DNA of 39,597 nt from Thermoplasmata archaeon (GTDB lineage: Archaea > Thermoplasmatota > Thermoplasmata > Lutacidiplasmatales > UBA184), in contig JAKIWD010000005.1 of NCBI GenBank assembly GCA_022750205.1, forward strand, positions 1-39,597, written 5' to 3'. Under the pieces are notes generated by a model. It searched no databases. It worked only from the letters and a program-made list of their open reading frames with translations, and was not told where the DNA came from. The translations under genes were made by a program, and so were the position numbers. Shown one piece after another: positions 7,962 to 16,360 of the stretch. How positions within the stretch are numbered: position 1 is the stretch's first letter; each line of letters starts with the position of its first letter.

Positions 7962-10253
7962 ATGAGCGAACCGGCCGCACGGGCCGCCGAGGCCGGGGGC
8001 ACCCCCCCGCCGGAGTCGGCGGTCGACGAACTCGCCCGACAACTGGGGGTCGCGCCGGCCACGGCCCAACAGCTGTACGCGGCGGGGTATGCGACCCCGG
8101 CCGAAGTTCGGGCGCTGGCCGACGAGACACTGCGGGGCATCGGCCTCGCTCCGGAGGAGATCCAGCGGGTCCGCGTCGCCGCCGAGGCCCAGGCGGCGTC
8201 ACCGACCTCCTCTTCCGACGCTACGGCGTCGCGCCCCCGCGTCTCGGGCGAGAAGATCGTCGAGCGCTGGATGGATACCGTCCGCAAGGCCGAGCGACCG
8301 AAACGTCGGACCGTCACGATCGGCGCCAAGGATTCGACCGACGTCCTGCGCAAGTGGGTCGACGGCGACGACCGGGCGATGGAGCAATGGATCCACGCAT
8401 CGGAGGTGGCCCGGCCCGTCGTTCCGCCGGCTCCGGTCGAGCCCGTGGCGACTCCCGCGGTCGTTCCGACCGAACCCGCGTCGGCCCCCGCCGCCCCCGC
8501 CACCTTGCCGGCCCAGGTGCTCGAGCGCGAGGAGACCGTCGTGCGGTGGCTCACCGACCTCCTCGACCGCGTCAAGAGCGACCAGTTCGACCCGCACTCC
8601 CTCCTCCAGGAGGTCCAGGACCTCCAGCGCCAGTTGTTCGAGGAGCGCGCCAAGCGCAAACAGCTCGACGACGAGGTCGAGCACGTCAAGCGCGGCTCCA
8701 TCGCCGTGATCAAGTACGTCCGCAGCCACGAGGCCAAGACCCGCGAGCAGGCGATCCAGGCCAAGGACGCGGAGCTCGCGGACCTTCGGCTGCGGCTCCT
8801 GCAGAGCGGGGCCGCCAACGTCGGCTCCGACGGCGCGCTCCAGAATACCGAAGGGACCGGCGAGGAACCCACCGCCCCGGCGCCGCTGGACGAGACCCAG
8901 ACGCGCGAGATCGAGCACCGGATGCGCGAGGAGTTCTCCGAGCGCGAGCAGGCGTACGTCGAGCGGGAGACCGACCTGCGCCGACGGGCCGTGCAGCTCG
9001 AGGCCGAGATCCGCAGCCTGCGCGCCGACGCCGAGGCGGCCCGGGGGCGGGAGGCCCTGCTCCGTGAGGGCGCCGACGCGATGCCCGAGACGCTCAACGA
9101 TCGCGCCTCGTCGCTCGAGCAGCGCGAGCGGGACCTGACGGTCCGCGAGAACGAGCTGCGCGCCAAGTTCGAGGAGATCCGCATCGGCGCCGAGGAGGTC
9201 GACCGGAAGCGGGGGCCGCTCGCGTTCAAGGAAAAGGAGCTCGGGGCGTGGGAGCAGCAGCTCCAGACCACCAAGCAGGCGCTGGAGCTCGAAGCGCGAC
9301 GGCTCGAACAGATGCGCCAGACCGCCGGACCCGCCGACGCGGTCACGGCCCGGGAAAAGGACCTCGAAGACGTGCGCAACGAGGTCACCCGCAAAGAGGA
9401 GGAGCTCCAGGCGCGGGAGACCCTACTCCACCGGAAGATGGAGGATCTCGAGAAGCTCCAGCGCCAGGTCGCCGAGGGCGAGGCCGAGCAGATCCACACG
9501 GACGTGGTCCAGTCGGCCCGCGAGACCAAGGTCGCCTCGGGGGTCCGCCGGCTCGACGACCTGCTGTTCGGCGGCTTCCCTATCGGATCCCAGCTGCTCG
9601 TCAATGGACCGACCCACACGGGCAAGGACGTCCTCGCTCGCCTGTTCATCGCGGAGGGGCTCAAGCTCGGCATCCCGGCGATATGGGTCGTGACGGACAA
9701 GACCTACACCCAGATCCACGACGAGATGACGAACATCTTCCCCGCGTACCCGCAGTTCGAGGCGCGCGGACTGGTCCGTTATGTGGATCTCTACTCCCGC
9801 AGTCTGGGGGTCACCCAGGCGGACGCATCGGTCCGGCTCCTCTCCCCGACGGAGAAGAACGCCGTGGACCAGATCGCGCTCTACACTAACCAGTTCAGCC
9901 AGGACCTCAAGGAGCGCGCGGGGAGCTACCGGCTCGTCTTCGAGTCCGTCTCCACGGTCACCGCGTACCTGGACACGAACACGACCTTCCGCTTCCTCCA
10001 ACCGTTCGTCGGGCGGCGCAAGCTCGACAACGCCGCCGCCTACTACATCCTCGAGACGGGCATGCACACGGAGTCCGACCTGCAGACGCTCGAGCACATG
10101 ATGGACGGCTCGATCAACTTAAAGGTCGACCAGCTGAAGACGTTCCTTTCGATCAAGGGGATCGGCGAGGCCCAGTCGCGCGCGTGGGTCGGCTACACGT
10201 TCTCGAAGAAGTCGTTCAGCCTCGGTTCGTTCTCGCTCGACCACATCCGATGA
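7962..10253 (+). CDS. HhH-like N-terminus, long coiled coil and C-terminal RecA/KaiC-like ATPase domain
   Basis: LARQLGVAPATAQQLYAAGYATPAEVRALADETLRGIG (HhH-like); about 300 residues of charged heptad-rich sequence; GVRRLDDLLFGGFPIGSQLLVNGPTHTGKDVLARLFIAEGLKLGIPAIWVVTDK (KaiC/RadA-like Walker A region). TATA-like acatattaag upstream. Confidence 0.8.
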   Translation: MSEPAARAAEAGGTPPPESAVDELARQLGVAPATAQQLYAAGYATPAEVRALADETLRGIGLAPEEIQRVRVAAEAQAASPTSSSDATASRPRVSGEKIVERWMDTVRKAERPKRRTVTIGAKDSTDVLRKWVDGDDRAMEQWIHASEVARPVVPPAPVEPVATPAVVPTEPASAPAAPATLPAQVLEREETVVRWLTDLLDRVKSDQFDPHSLLQEVQDLQRQLFEERAKRKQLDDEVEHVKRGSIAVIKYVRSHEAKTREQAIQAKDAELADLRLRLLQSGAANVGSDGALQNTEGTGEEPTAPAPLDETQTREIEHRMREEFSEREQAYVERETDLRRRAVQLEAEIRSLRADAEAARGREALLREGADAMPETLNDRASSLEQRERDLTVRENELRAKFEEIRIGAEEVDRKRGPLAFKEKELGAWEQQLQTTKQALELEARRLEQMRQTAGPADAVTAREKDLEDVRNEVTRKEEELQARETLLHRKMEDLEKLQRQVAEGEAEQIHTDVVQSARETKVASGVRRLDDLLFGGFPIGSQLLVNGPTHTGKDVLARLFIAEGLKLGIPAIWVVTDKTYTQIHDEMTNIFPAYPQFEARGLVRYVDLYSRSLGVTQADASVRLLSPTEKNAVDQIALYTNQFSQDLKERAGSYRLVFESVSTVTAYLDTNTTFRFLQPFVGRRKLDNAAAYYILETGMHTESDLQTLEHMMDGSINLKVDQLKTFLSIKGIGEAQSRAWVGYTFSKKSFSLGSFSLDHIR

Positions 10254-10480
10254 ACCCACCGGCTCCGCCGCCGGATCGGGGGGCCTCGCTGCCGCACCGA
10301 CCGGCGGTTAGGGAATCGTCAGCCTGGGCGGGGCTTCGATGACGCTCGACGTGAACTGCCGCGGTTGCGGCGAGTTGGGGAGCGTCCCGGTCCCTTCGGC
10401 GCAGGTGACTCGCTCGCGCTCCCCGGGTTGACAGGCGTCCGTTGGGGGTGGGAGCGGCGGCGAACGACGCGAAGACATGG

Positions 10481-10490
10481 TGATAAATAC
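10481..10490 (+). promoter_or_regulatory. TATA box of the SRP RNA gene
   Basis: tgataaatac, centred ~26 bp upstream of the predicted RNA 5' end. Confidence 0.6.
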
Positions 10491-10511
10491 CGAGGGCCCG
10501 TCCTCTGATTC

Positions 10512-10822
10512 GCTAGGCTTGACCGGGGGGTTGGGCGTCCCCTTATACACCGAAACCGTCCTTAGCGGGGGTGACAGGCGAGAGCGACGCTCGGGGGAGA
10601 AGCACGTCTCGATTGTCTTCGTAGACGCTCTGTTCCATTGGGCCGCGGGCACCGCGACGAGCACCCGGAGGGGCGCCCTAGCGGTTATCCATCACGGGCA
10701 CCGGGTTAGGTCCTGACGGGAGCAGCCTTACCGTGACCCGTCGACGTCGATGGGGCGACGGGGCCGAGAAGCGATCGGGAATCACGTGCCTTTCTCCCGG
10801 GTGGCCATCTCGCCGGCCTAGC
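10512..10822 (+). ncRNA. Signal recognition particle (7S) RNA
   Basis: Apical helix 8: CGGGTTAGGTCC-TGAC-GGGAGCAGCC (10702-10727) aligns with the universal SRP motif GGUCAGGUCC-loop-GGAAGCAGCC. Alu-domain-like 5' part (GCTAGGC..CCGGGGGGTTGGGCGTCCCC..ACCGAAACCGTCC). Termini pair: GCTAGGC (10512-10518) with GCCTAGC (10816-10822). Confidence 0.92.
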
Positions 10823-10875
10823 ACGACCGACCCCGCCCGGCGGGTGACGGACCAGCCGCGCTGAGCACACTCGCC

Positions 10876-11361
10876 CTAGGTTGGAAGCGGGGGGAGCGGT
10901 TTGGACAGGCGGAAACTGGTCGCGCGGTAGCCGAGCTTCTCGTAGAGGGCGAGGGCCCCCTCATTGTCGGCCAAAACGTTCAGGCCGATCCGGTCCGCTC
11001 CGAGACGGGCTGCCTCCTGTTCGAGCCATCGGAAGACGTAGGTGGCGTACCCGCGCCGCCGATGCGACGGGTCGACCCAAATCCAGTCGATCCACGCCTG
11101 GGTCTTGCCCCCTCTCGCCCGAATGATGTACCAGGTCTCTCCGACGCGGCTACCGGTACTGACTTCAACGACGTGGCAGAATCGGAAATCCGGAGTCGCG
11201 TGTCCCTGAGGTAAGTGCTCGGCGAACTCTGATCGGCCTGCCTCCTCCGCCGCCTTTTCGCTCCAGATCCCCCGTCGCACCTGGTCGGCCGAGTGCCTCG
11301 CGACGCCGCGGTCGCGCGAGGCCCGGAACTCCTCCGCGGTCATCGGCTCGAGCCGGATCAT
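10876..11361 (-). CDS. GNAT-family N-acetyltransferase
   Basis: WIDWIWVDPSHRRRGYATYVFRWLEQEAARLGADRIGLNVLADNEGALALYEKLGYRATSFRLSK. Start at ATG 11361 (MIRLEPMTAEEF). Confidence 0.9.
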   Translation of the reverse strand: MIRLEPMTAEEFRASRDRGVARHSADQVRRGIWSEKAAEEAGRSEFAEHLPQGHATPDFRFCHVVEVSTGSRVGETWYIIRARGGKTQAWIDWIWVDPSHRRRGYATYVFRWLEQEAARLGADRIGLNVLADNEGALALYEKLGYRATSFRLSKPLPPLPT

Positions 11362-11512
11362 GGTCCGATGATGTCGAAGTGGGTTAAGAAACCGGGAGGG
11401 CCGACGCGCCGACTGGGGGGAACCCCCGGCCGCGGCGCGGACGGACCCTGAGGAAGGCCCCCAGGGTTCGCCCCTGAGGGCCGGAATCGGTTGGGACGGC
11501 CCCCGCGCCGGT

Positions 11513-13036
11513 TTACGCTCGGCGCCGCTCGCGCACCAACGCGATCCCCAGGAACACGGCCGCGATGATCGCCACGGCGGCGACCAGCATCGCAAATCCG
11601 AGTCCGCTGGACGAGCCCCTGGTCGTGGACGGACCGTTGCCTCCCGAGGTGCCGCCGCTCGCAGGTGGCGGACTGGTCGTGGCCGGCGGTGGGGTCGACT
11701 TCGTGCTTGGCACGCTCGCCGGCGGGGGAGTGGGTGCCCCGGTGGGCTTGGCCGGTGTTCCCGCGCCCGCGATGCGCTCGTTGGCGGACGTCGGCGCCAT
11801 CGGGGCGGCCGCGACGGCCGTCCCGGAAACCGTCGAGGTGGAGCTCACGGGGAGCCCCGACGCGTCCACGATGGTGGTCGTCGGAACGACCGTCGCGGTG
11901 GTTCCCGCGGCGTGCGCATCGAACGGCGTGGCCGGACGCAGCGCTCCCGTGGGCGCAGGCGCCGAGGTCGGCAGTGCGACCAGACCGTCCCACAGCTCGT
12001 ACGAGCCGCTCGAGGAACCCTGCTCCGTCTCGGCGATCGCGTAGCCGGTCGCCGACGTCCCGTTGGGGAAGATCACGGTCTCCGCGCCGGTGACCGTGAA
12101 CCCGAACGTCAGGTTCGCGGTGGCGTTCAACGACGTGACGCCCGAGTTCGCCGAGCTCGCGTTCATCCCGGCGACGCTCCACGCCGCCTCGGCGGCGTAG
12201 GCGGCCCATCCGGTCGCCGTGGCCGTCGTCGTCGCGTTCCAGCTCTTCCCGACGGAGAGCGGCGTCTCCGCGATCGGGAGTGCGGGCGAGAAGCGGACCG
12301 AGATGACCTCGCCGACCCAGGCCACTTCGGCGAACGCGGCGGTGGTGTAGCGGACGGTCGTCGACCCGTTGGGGTTGACCGTCGCGTTGGGCCAGTTGTA
12401 GGCGATGGTCGTCGTGTTCACCGCCGTCCACGCGCCGATGTGCTCGTTGGCGAGCGCGAGGGTGCCGTTGACCAGCGTGTAGTTGGCGAAGACGACGTAG
12501 GCGGTCACCTCGACGATCGACGCGAGGTAGTACGAGGTCGTGTTGACGAGCGGGACCGACGCGTTGGCGGCGTAGGTGCCCGCGGCCGGGAGGTCGCCGA
12601 CCACGGCGAGCACGCCGGAGTAGTTGGCCAGCGCGATCGCGCCCGCCTCGATCGATCGGGTCGTGTTGGTGGGAGCGGTCGCGTTCACGACGGCGAACGC
12701 GCCCAGCTCGGCGTGCAACGTCGCCGATTCGGCGACGAAGGCGCCGGCCGCGCTGAAGTTGCCACCGGTCAGGTTGAGCGCGTCCGCGAACGCGCCGACG
12801 TACTGGGACGAGTAGGTCGTGTTGGCGAACGCCCCCCACGCCCAGAGGCCCGTCGCCGGGGTCGCCGCCACGGCCGTCGGGGCTGTCGCCACGGGGGCGG
12901 CGCCGGCGAAGGGGACCCACGTCAGCGCCAACAGGGCGACGACCAGCGCCACCGCGGGAAGCGCCGCGGGGCGCAAGGGTCGTCGGGTCGTTCGTTCGGC
13001 AAGGGCGGCTCGCTCGAGGAGTGGTTGGGCGTTCAT
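11513..13036 (-). CDS. Secreted/anchored surface glycoprotein (signal peptide, sequon-rich ectodomain, Ser/Thr/Pro stalk, C-terminal TM)
   Basis: PAVALVVALLALTWVPFAGAAP signal; many N-x-S/T sites; PPPATTSPPPASGGTSGGNGPSTTRGSSSG stalk; FAMLVAAVAIIAAVFLGIALVRERRRA anchor. Confidence 0.75.
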   Translation of the reverse strand: MNAQPLLERAALAERTTRRPLRPAALPAVALVVALLALTWVPFAGAAPVATAPTAVAATPATGLWAWGAFANTTYSSQYVGAFADALNLTGGNFSAAGAFVAESATLHAELGAFAVVNATAPTNTTRSIEAGAIALANYSGVLAVVGDLPAAGTYAANASVPLVNTTSYYLASIVEVTAYVVFANYTLVNGTLALANEHIGAWTAVNTTTIAYNWPNATVNPNGSTTVRYTTAAFAEVAWVGEVISVRFSPALPIAETPLSVGKSWNATTTATATGWAAYAAEAAWSVAGMNASSANSGVTSLNATANLTFGFTVTGAETVIFPNGTSATGYAIAETEQGSSSGSYELWDGLVALPTSAPAPTGALRPATPFDAHAAGTTATVVPTTTIVDASGLPVSSTSTVSGTAVAAAPMAPTSANERIAGAGTPAKPTGAPTPPPASVPSTKSTPPPATTSPPPASGGTSGGNGPSTTRGSSSGLGFAMLVAAVAIIAAVFLGIALVRERRRA

Positions 13037-13145
13037 CGCGTCACCAGGTTGAGTCAGGGTGGAGGTAGACCACCCCCCGGGCGCAGGAGAGCGCCGGCGC
13101 TGTCGTTCGGGGGGGTTTATCTACCTCGGCCGTCGAGTTCCCACA

Positions 13146-13946
13146 ATGTACCCGCCTCCCGGAGTTGAGGACCCGATCTCGGCGATCTTCGACCTGTCGG
13201 ACCGCGTCGCCGCGATGGCCCCGACGATGCGGCGCATGTACCGCTACACCGCCACGGTCGTCGTGCTGTTCCTCCTGATCATGGTCATCCTGCTGTTCGT
13301 GGGCCTTGCCGACAATCTCGTGTTCGCCCTGATGGCGCTCATCGCGCTCGTCTTCGGCGGGATCGCGCTCAGCCTGCTGCGGGAGACCGATCGGTTCTAC
13401 GCGTCGTACCTGGGGCGGCACCGCGCGATCAAGCTCATCCAGGACGCCGACCCGGCACCGAAGATCCCGGCCGGCCGCACCCCGGTGGAGCGGCTCGCCC
13501 GCTACCTGGGACAGTCCAGCGCCCGGATCAAGTCGTTCCTCGATGCCCGCCCCGAGGCGCTGCGCTACCGGGTGACCCTCCCGGCCAAGGGCGGGGACCA
13601 GCCGTTCGACCTCGTCATTCTCTCCCCGGGGAGTTCGCTCTATCGGTGGTTCGGGTGGGGCGATCCGGGGTTTGCGGCGGTCGCCCGGCTCGCCCCGGAG
13701 ACCCTCACCCCGATGGACGTCGCACGGTTCGCGAGCGACCTCCAATCCATCGCCCGTCGCCTCCCCGCGCGACTGGTGCGCGCGATCCTGCTCCGTCCGC
13801 AACCCGGCCCGGTGTCCGAGGCCGTGTACGACCTCGCCGTCGGCCATCCCGTCGAGGTTCCCGGCGGCCCGGTCGCGATCGAGATCGTCACGGAACAGCC
13901 GAACGGCACCTACGACCTCGTCCCGCACGTCCTCGGCGTCCCGTAA
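13146..13946 (+). CDS. Membrane protein of unknown function (two TM helices and soluble domain)
   Basis: MYPPPGVEDPISAIFDL... with VVVLFLLIMVILLFVGLADNLVFALMALIALVFGGIALSLL. TATA-like tttatcta ~25 bp upstream suggests a leaderless transcript. Confidence 0.65.
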   Translation: MYPPPGVEDPISAIFDLSDRVAAMAPTMRRMYRYTATVVVLFLLIMVILLFVGLADNLVFALMALIALVFGGIALSLLRETDRFYASYLGRHRAIKLIQDADPAPKIPAGRTPVERLARYLGQSSARIKSFLDARPEALRYRVTLPAKGGDQPFDLVILSPGSSLYRWFGWGDPGFAAVARLAPETLTPMDVARFASDLQSIARRLPARLVRAILLRPQPGPVSEAVYDLAVGHPVEVPGGPVAIEIVTEQPNGTYDLVPHVLGVP

Positions 13947-13980
13947 CGAACTTCCCGCCGGAGGTGGTAGGGAGGACTGG

Positions 13981-14364
13981 GTGCCGGAGCGACCGTATCG
14001 AGGCTATCGGGTCTACGCGTACATCGCGCTGGCCCGGTTGTTCCACGCGCTCGACCTGGACGTCGACCAGCCCGACCTCGGGAGTCAGGTCGCCCCCCGC
14101 ATCGCCGCGGCCCGGGAGCGCGTGACGAAGGAAGAGATCCTGCACGCGATCCGCTCCAACTCGCACATGACTGACAAGGTGCTCCAATACCTGGTCGAAG
14201 AGGGGTTCGCCACCCTGTCCAAGGACGACGGCGGCTACGACATTCGCATCACGGCGGCCGGCGTCGACCACTATCGCCGCTACCGCGGGCTGTACCGCGA
14301 GTTATACGCCCGGGAACTCGACGGGCAGTATCGGTACACGGGCGCCCCCAACTGGCTCCGGTAG
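13981..14364 (+). CDS. Winged-helix-like protein of unknown function
   Basis: GTG start after an SD-like ggaggtggtagggagg; RVTKEEILHAIRSNSHMTDKVLQYLVEEGFATLSKDDGGYDIRITAAGVDHYRRYRGLY has wHTH-like organisation. Confidence 0.6.
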   Translation: MPERPYRGYRVYAYIALARLFHALDLDVDQPDLGSQVAPRIAAARERVTKEEILHAIRSNSHMTDKVLQYLVEEGFATLSKDDGGYDIRITAAGVDHYRRYRGLYRELYARELDGQYRYTGAPNWLR

Positions 14365-14421
14365 GAGTGCACCACCAACCCCCCCACCCCCCCATTTCCA
14401 GTGGAGAGGGGGCTGACCCGC

Positions 14422-14880
14422 TCATGTCCAACCTTCCGAAGCCGGGTCGATCGCGTGCCGCTCCATGGCCGCACGACGTGCCGGAGGGATCTCCTTCTTC
14501 GTCGACCTCTCGTAGTCGTAGCAGACCGCTACCGTCCGTCCTCTCGCTACCACCTTCTCTCCATCTTTCGTCGTAAAGCGGTAGAGTAGAGCGAAGCTCG
14601 TACGTCCGAGCGGACGCGCCGGAGCGACTTCACCCACGATCTCCCTTCCGTAGTGGACCGGCGCGAGATACCGGCAGCTCGCTTCGGCGAGGATGATGTC
14701 GAGTCGGGTGGGGTCGAGGGTGCCGGTCAGGGCGAGGTAGTAGTCGCACCGGAGCGTCTCCATCCACGGAAAGTACGCGGCGTGGTTGAGGTGGTTGAGC
14801 GGATCGGTATCGTGGAAGGAGACGTAGAACGTACGTCGTACCGGCCAGGGAGGGGAGGATGAAGGCGCGCTCGCGGCCAT
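14422..14880 (-). CDS. Acyl-CoA thioesterase, hotdog fold (4HBT/YbgC-like)
   Basis: VRRTFYVSFHDTDPLNHLNHAAYFPWMETLRCDYYLAL...VHYGREIVGEVAPARPLGRTSFALLYRFTTKDGEKVVARGRTVAVCYD. Confidence 0.85.
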   Translation of the reverse strand: MAASAPSSSPPWPVRRTFYVSFHDTDPLNHLNHAAYFPWMETLRCDYYLALTGTLDPTRLDIILAEASCRYLAPVHYGREIVGEVAPARPLGRTSFALLYRFTTKDGEKVVARGRTVAVCYDYERSTKKEIPPARRAAMERHAIDPASEGWT

Positions 14881-15019
14881 GCCGGACCGGCAACGCGGGG
14901 GCTATAAGTCCACGGACGGGTGGCCCGAGACCGATCGTCCCGACCTGGGGTTCGCGCCGCCCGCTGTGGCATGGCGGCACCCGAAGGTCGAGTTCGAGTG
15001 GAAACAGGGGGGTGGGGGG

Positions 15020-16360
15020 GTGACGACCGGAAAGGAAGGAGCCGTCGACGGAGACCCGGCCCAGTGGGCGGAGGCCGCCCGCACCGTCCGCGACGCGGTC
15101 AAGCGCCACTCCCTGCGCTTCGAGCGTTCGATCCCGCTGATCGCCAGCGAGAACCTGCTCAGCCCCTACGCCAAGGAGCTCCTGATCAGCGACTTTCACT
15201 CGCGGTACGCCGAGGGACTGCCCGGCGAGCGCTACTATGAGGGGAACGAGCAGGTCGACGAGGTCGAGAACCTCTGCCTCGATCTCGCGCGCAAGCTGTT
15301 CCGCTGCTCGTTCGCCGACGTCCGGCCGATCTCCGGGACCGTGGCGAACCTCGCCGTCCTCAAGGCGCTCGCCGACCCGGGTGACCTCGTCGGTACGTCC
15401 CGCCTGGCCGATGGTGCGCACATCTCGAGCGCCTCGTTCGGTGCGTTCGGGATGCGCGGCGTCAAACCCGTCTACTACGCCTGGGACTCCGAGCGCATGA
15501 CGATCGACGTCCCGCGCACGCGCGAGATCCTGAAGGCGGTCAAGCCCAAGTTGTGCCTGTTCGGCCTGTCCCTCTTCCTCTTCCCGCTCCCGATCCAGGA
15601 GCTCGCCCCAACGCTCGAGGAGATCGGCGCGCGCGGCTGGTACGACGCCGCCCACGTGCTCGGCCTGATCGCGGGCGGCGAGTTCCAGGACCCGCTCCAC
15701 GAGGGGTGCGCGGTCCTCTCGGCCTCGACGCACAAGACCCTGCCCGGACCGCAGCACGGCATCCTGCTCGGCAACACGCCGGACCCGGAGGTGACCAAGC
15801 GGCTCGCCTCCGCCGCCTTCCCGGGGGTGACCAGCAACCATCACCTGCACACGATGGCGGCGCTCGCCGTCAGCCTCGCCGAGCACCTCGCCTTCGGGCG
15901 CGCGTACGCCCGGCAGGTGATCGCCAACGCCCAGGCGCTCGGTCAGGCGCTCCACGAGCGCGGCTTCGACGTCCTCGCCCCGAACCTGGGATTCACGAAG
16001 TCGCACACCCTCGCCGTGCGCGTCACGCGCGAGGGCGGCGGCGAGGAGGTCGCGCGGCGGCTCACCGCGGGGGGGATCATCACGAACAAGAACCTCCTTC
16101 CCGGCGACACGAGCCCTCGCCATCCCCAGGGCGTGCGCCTCGGCACGCCCGAGGTGACGCGCGTCGGGATGCGCGAGCCGGAGATGGTGCGGATCGCCGA
16201 GCTGTTCGACGACCTCTTGCACAAGGGCCGCTCTCCGGAGACCGTCGCGGCCGACGCGGCCGCGCTCAAGAGCGGGTTCACCACGCTCCAGTTCTGCTTC
16301 GGCGCCGGCGAATCGGCGTACCGGTTCTACGATCTGGTCGGCCGCGACCCGTCAGTCTGA
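15020..16360 (+). CDS. Serine hydroxymethyltransferase-like PLP enzyme
   Basis: IPLIASENLLSP, SRYAEGLPGERYYEGNEQVDEVE, RPISGTVANLAVLKAL, WYDAAHVLGLIAGGEFQDPL, LSASTHKTLPGPQHGIL (PLP Lys in STHKT). GTG start at 15020 is the best guess; the ORF extends to 14879. Confidence 0.88.
   Translation: MTTGKEGAVDGDPAQWAEAARTVRDAVKRHSLRFERSIPLIASENLLSPYAKELLISDFHSRYAEGLPGERYYEGNEQVDEVENLCLDLARKLFRCSFADVRPISGTVANLAVLKALADPGDLVGTSRLADGAHISSASFGAFGMRGVKPVYYAWDSERMTIDVPRTREILKAVKPKLCLFGLSLFLFPLPIQELAPTLEEIGARGWYDAAHVLGLIAGGEFQDPLHEGCAVLSASTHKTLPGPQHGILLGNTPDPEVTKRLASAAFPGVTSNHHLHTMAALAVSLAEHLAFGRAYARQVIANAQALGQALHERGFDVLAPNLGFTKSHTLAVRVTREGGGEEVARRLTAGGIITNKNLLPGDTSPRHPQGVRLGTPEVTRVGMREPEMVRIAELFDDLLHKGRSPETVAADAAALKSGFTTLQFCFGAGESAYRFYDLVGRDPSV

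Noticed and set aside
10308-10716. ORFs 10308..10664 (-) and 10477..10716 (+)
   Set aside because: Overlap the SRP RNA and have no recognisable domains. A ~57-aa minus peptide ending at 10308 cannot be fully excluded but is unsupported.
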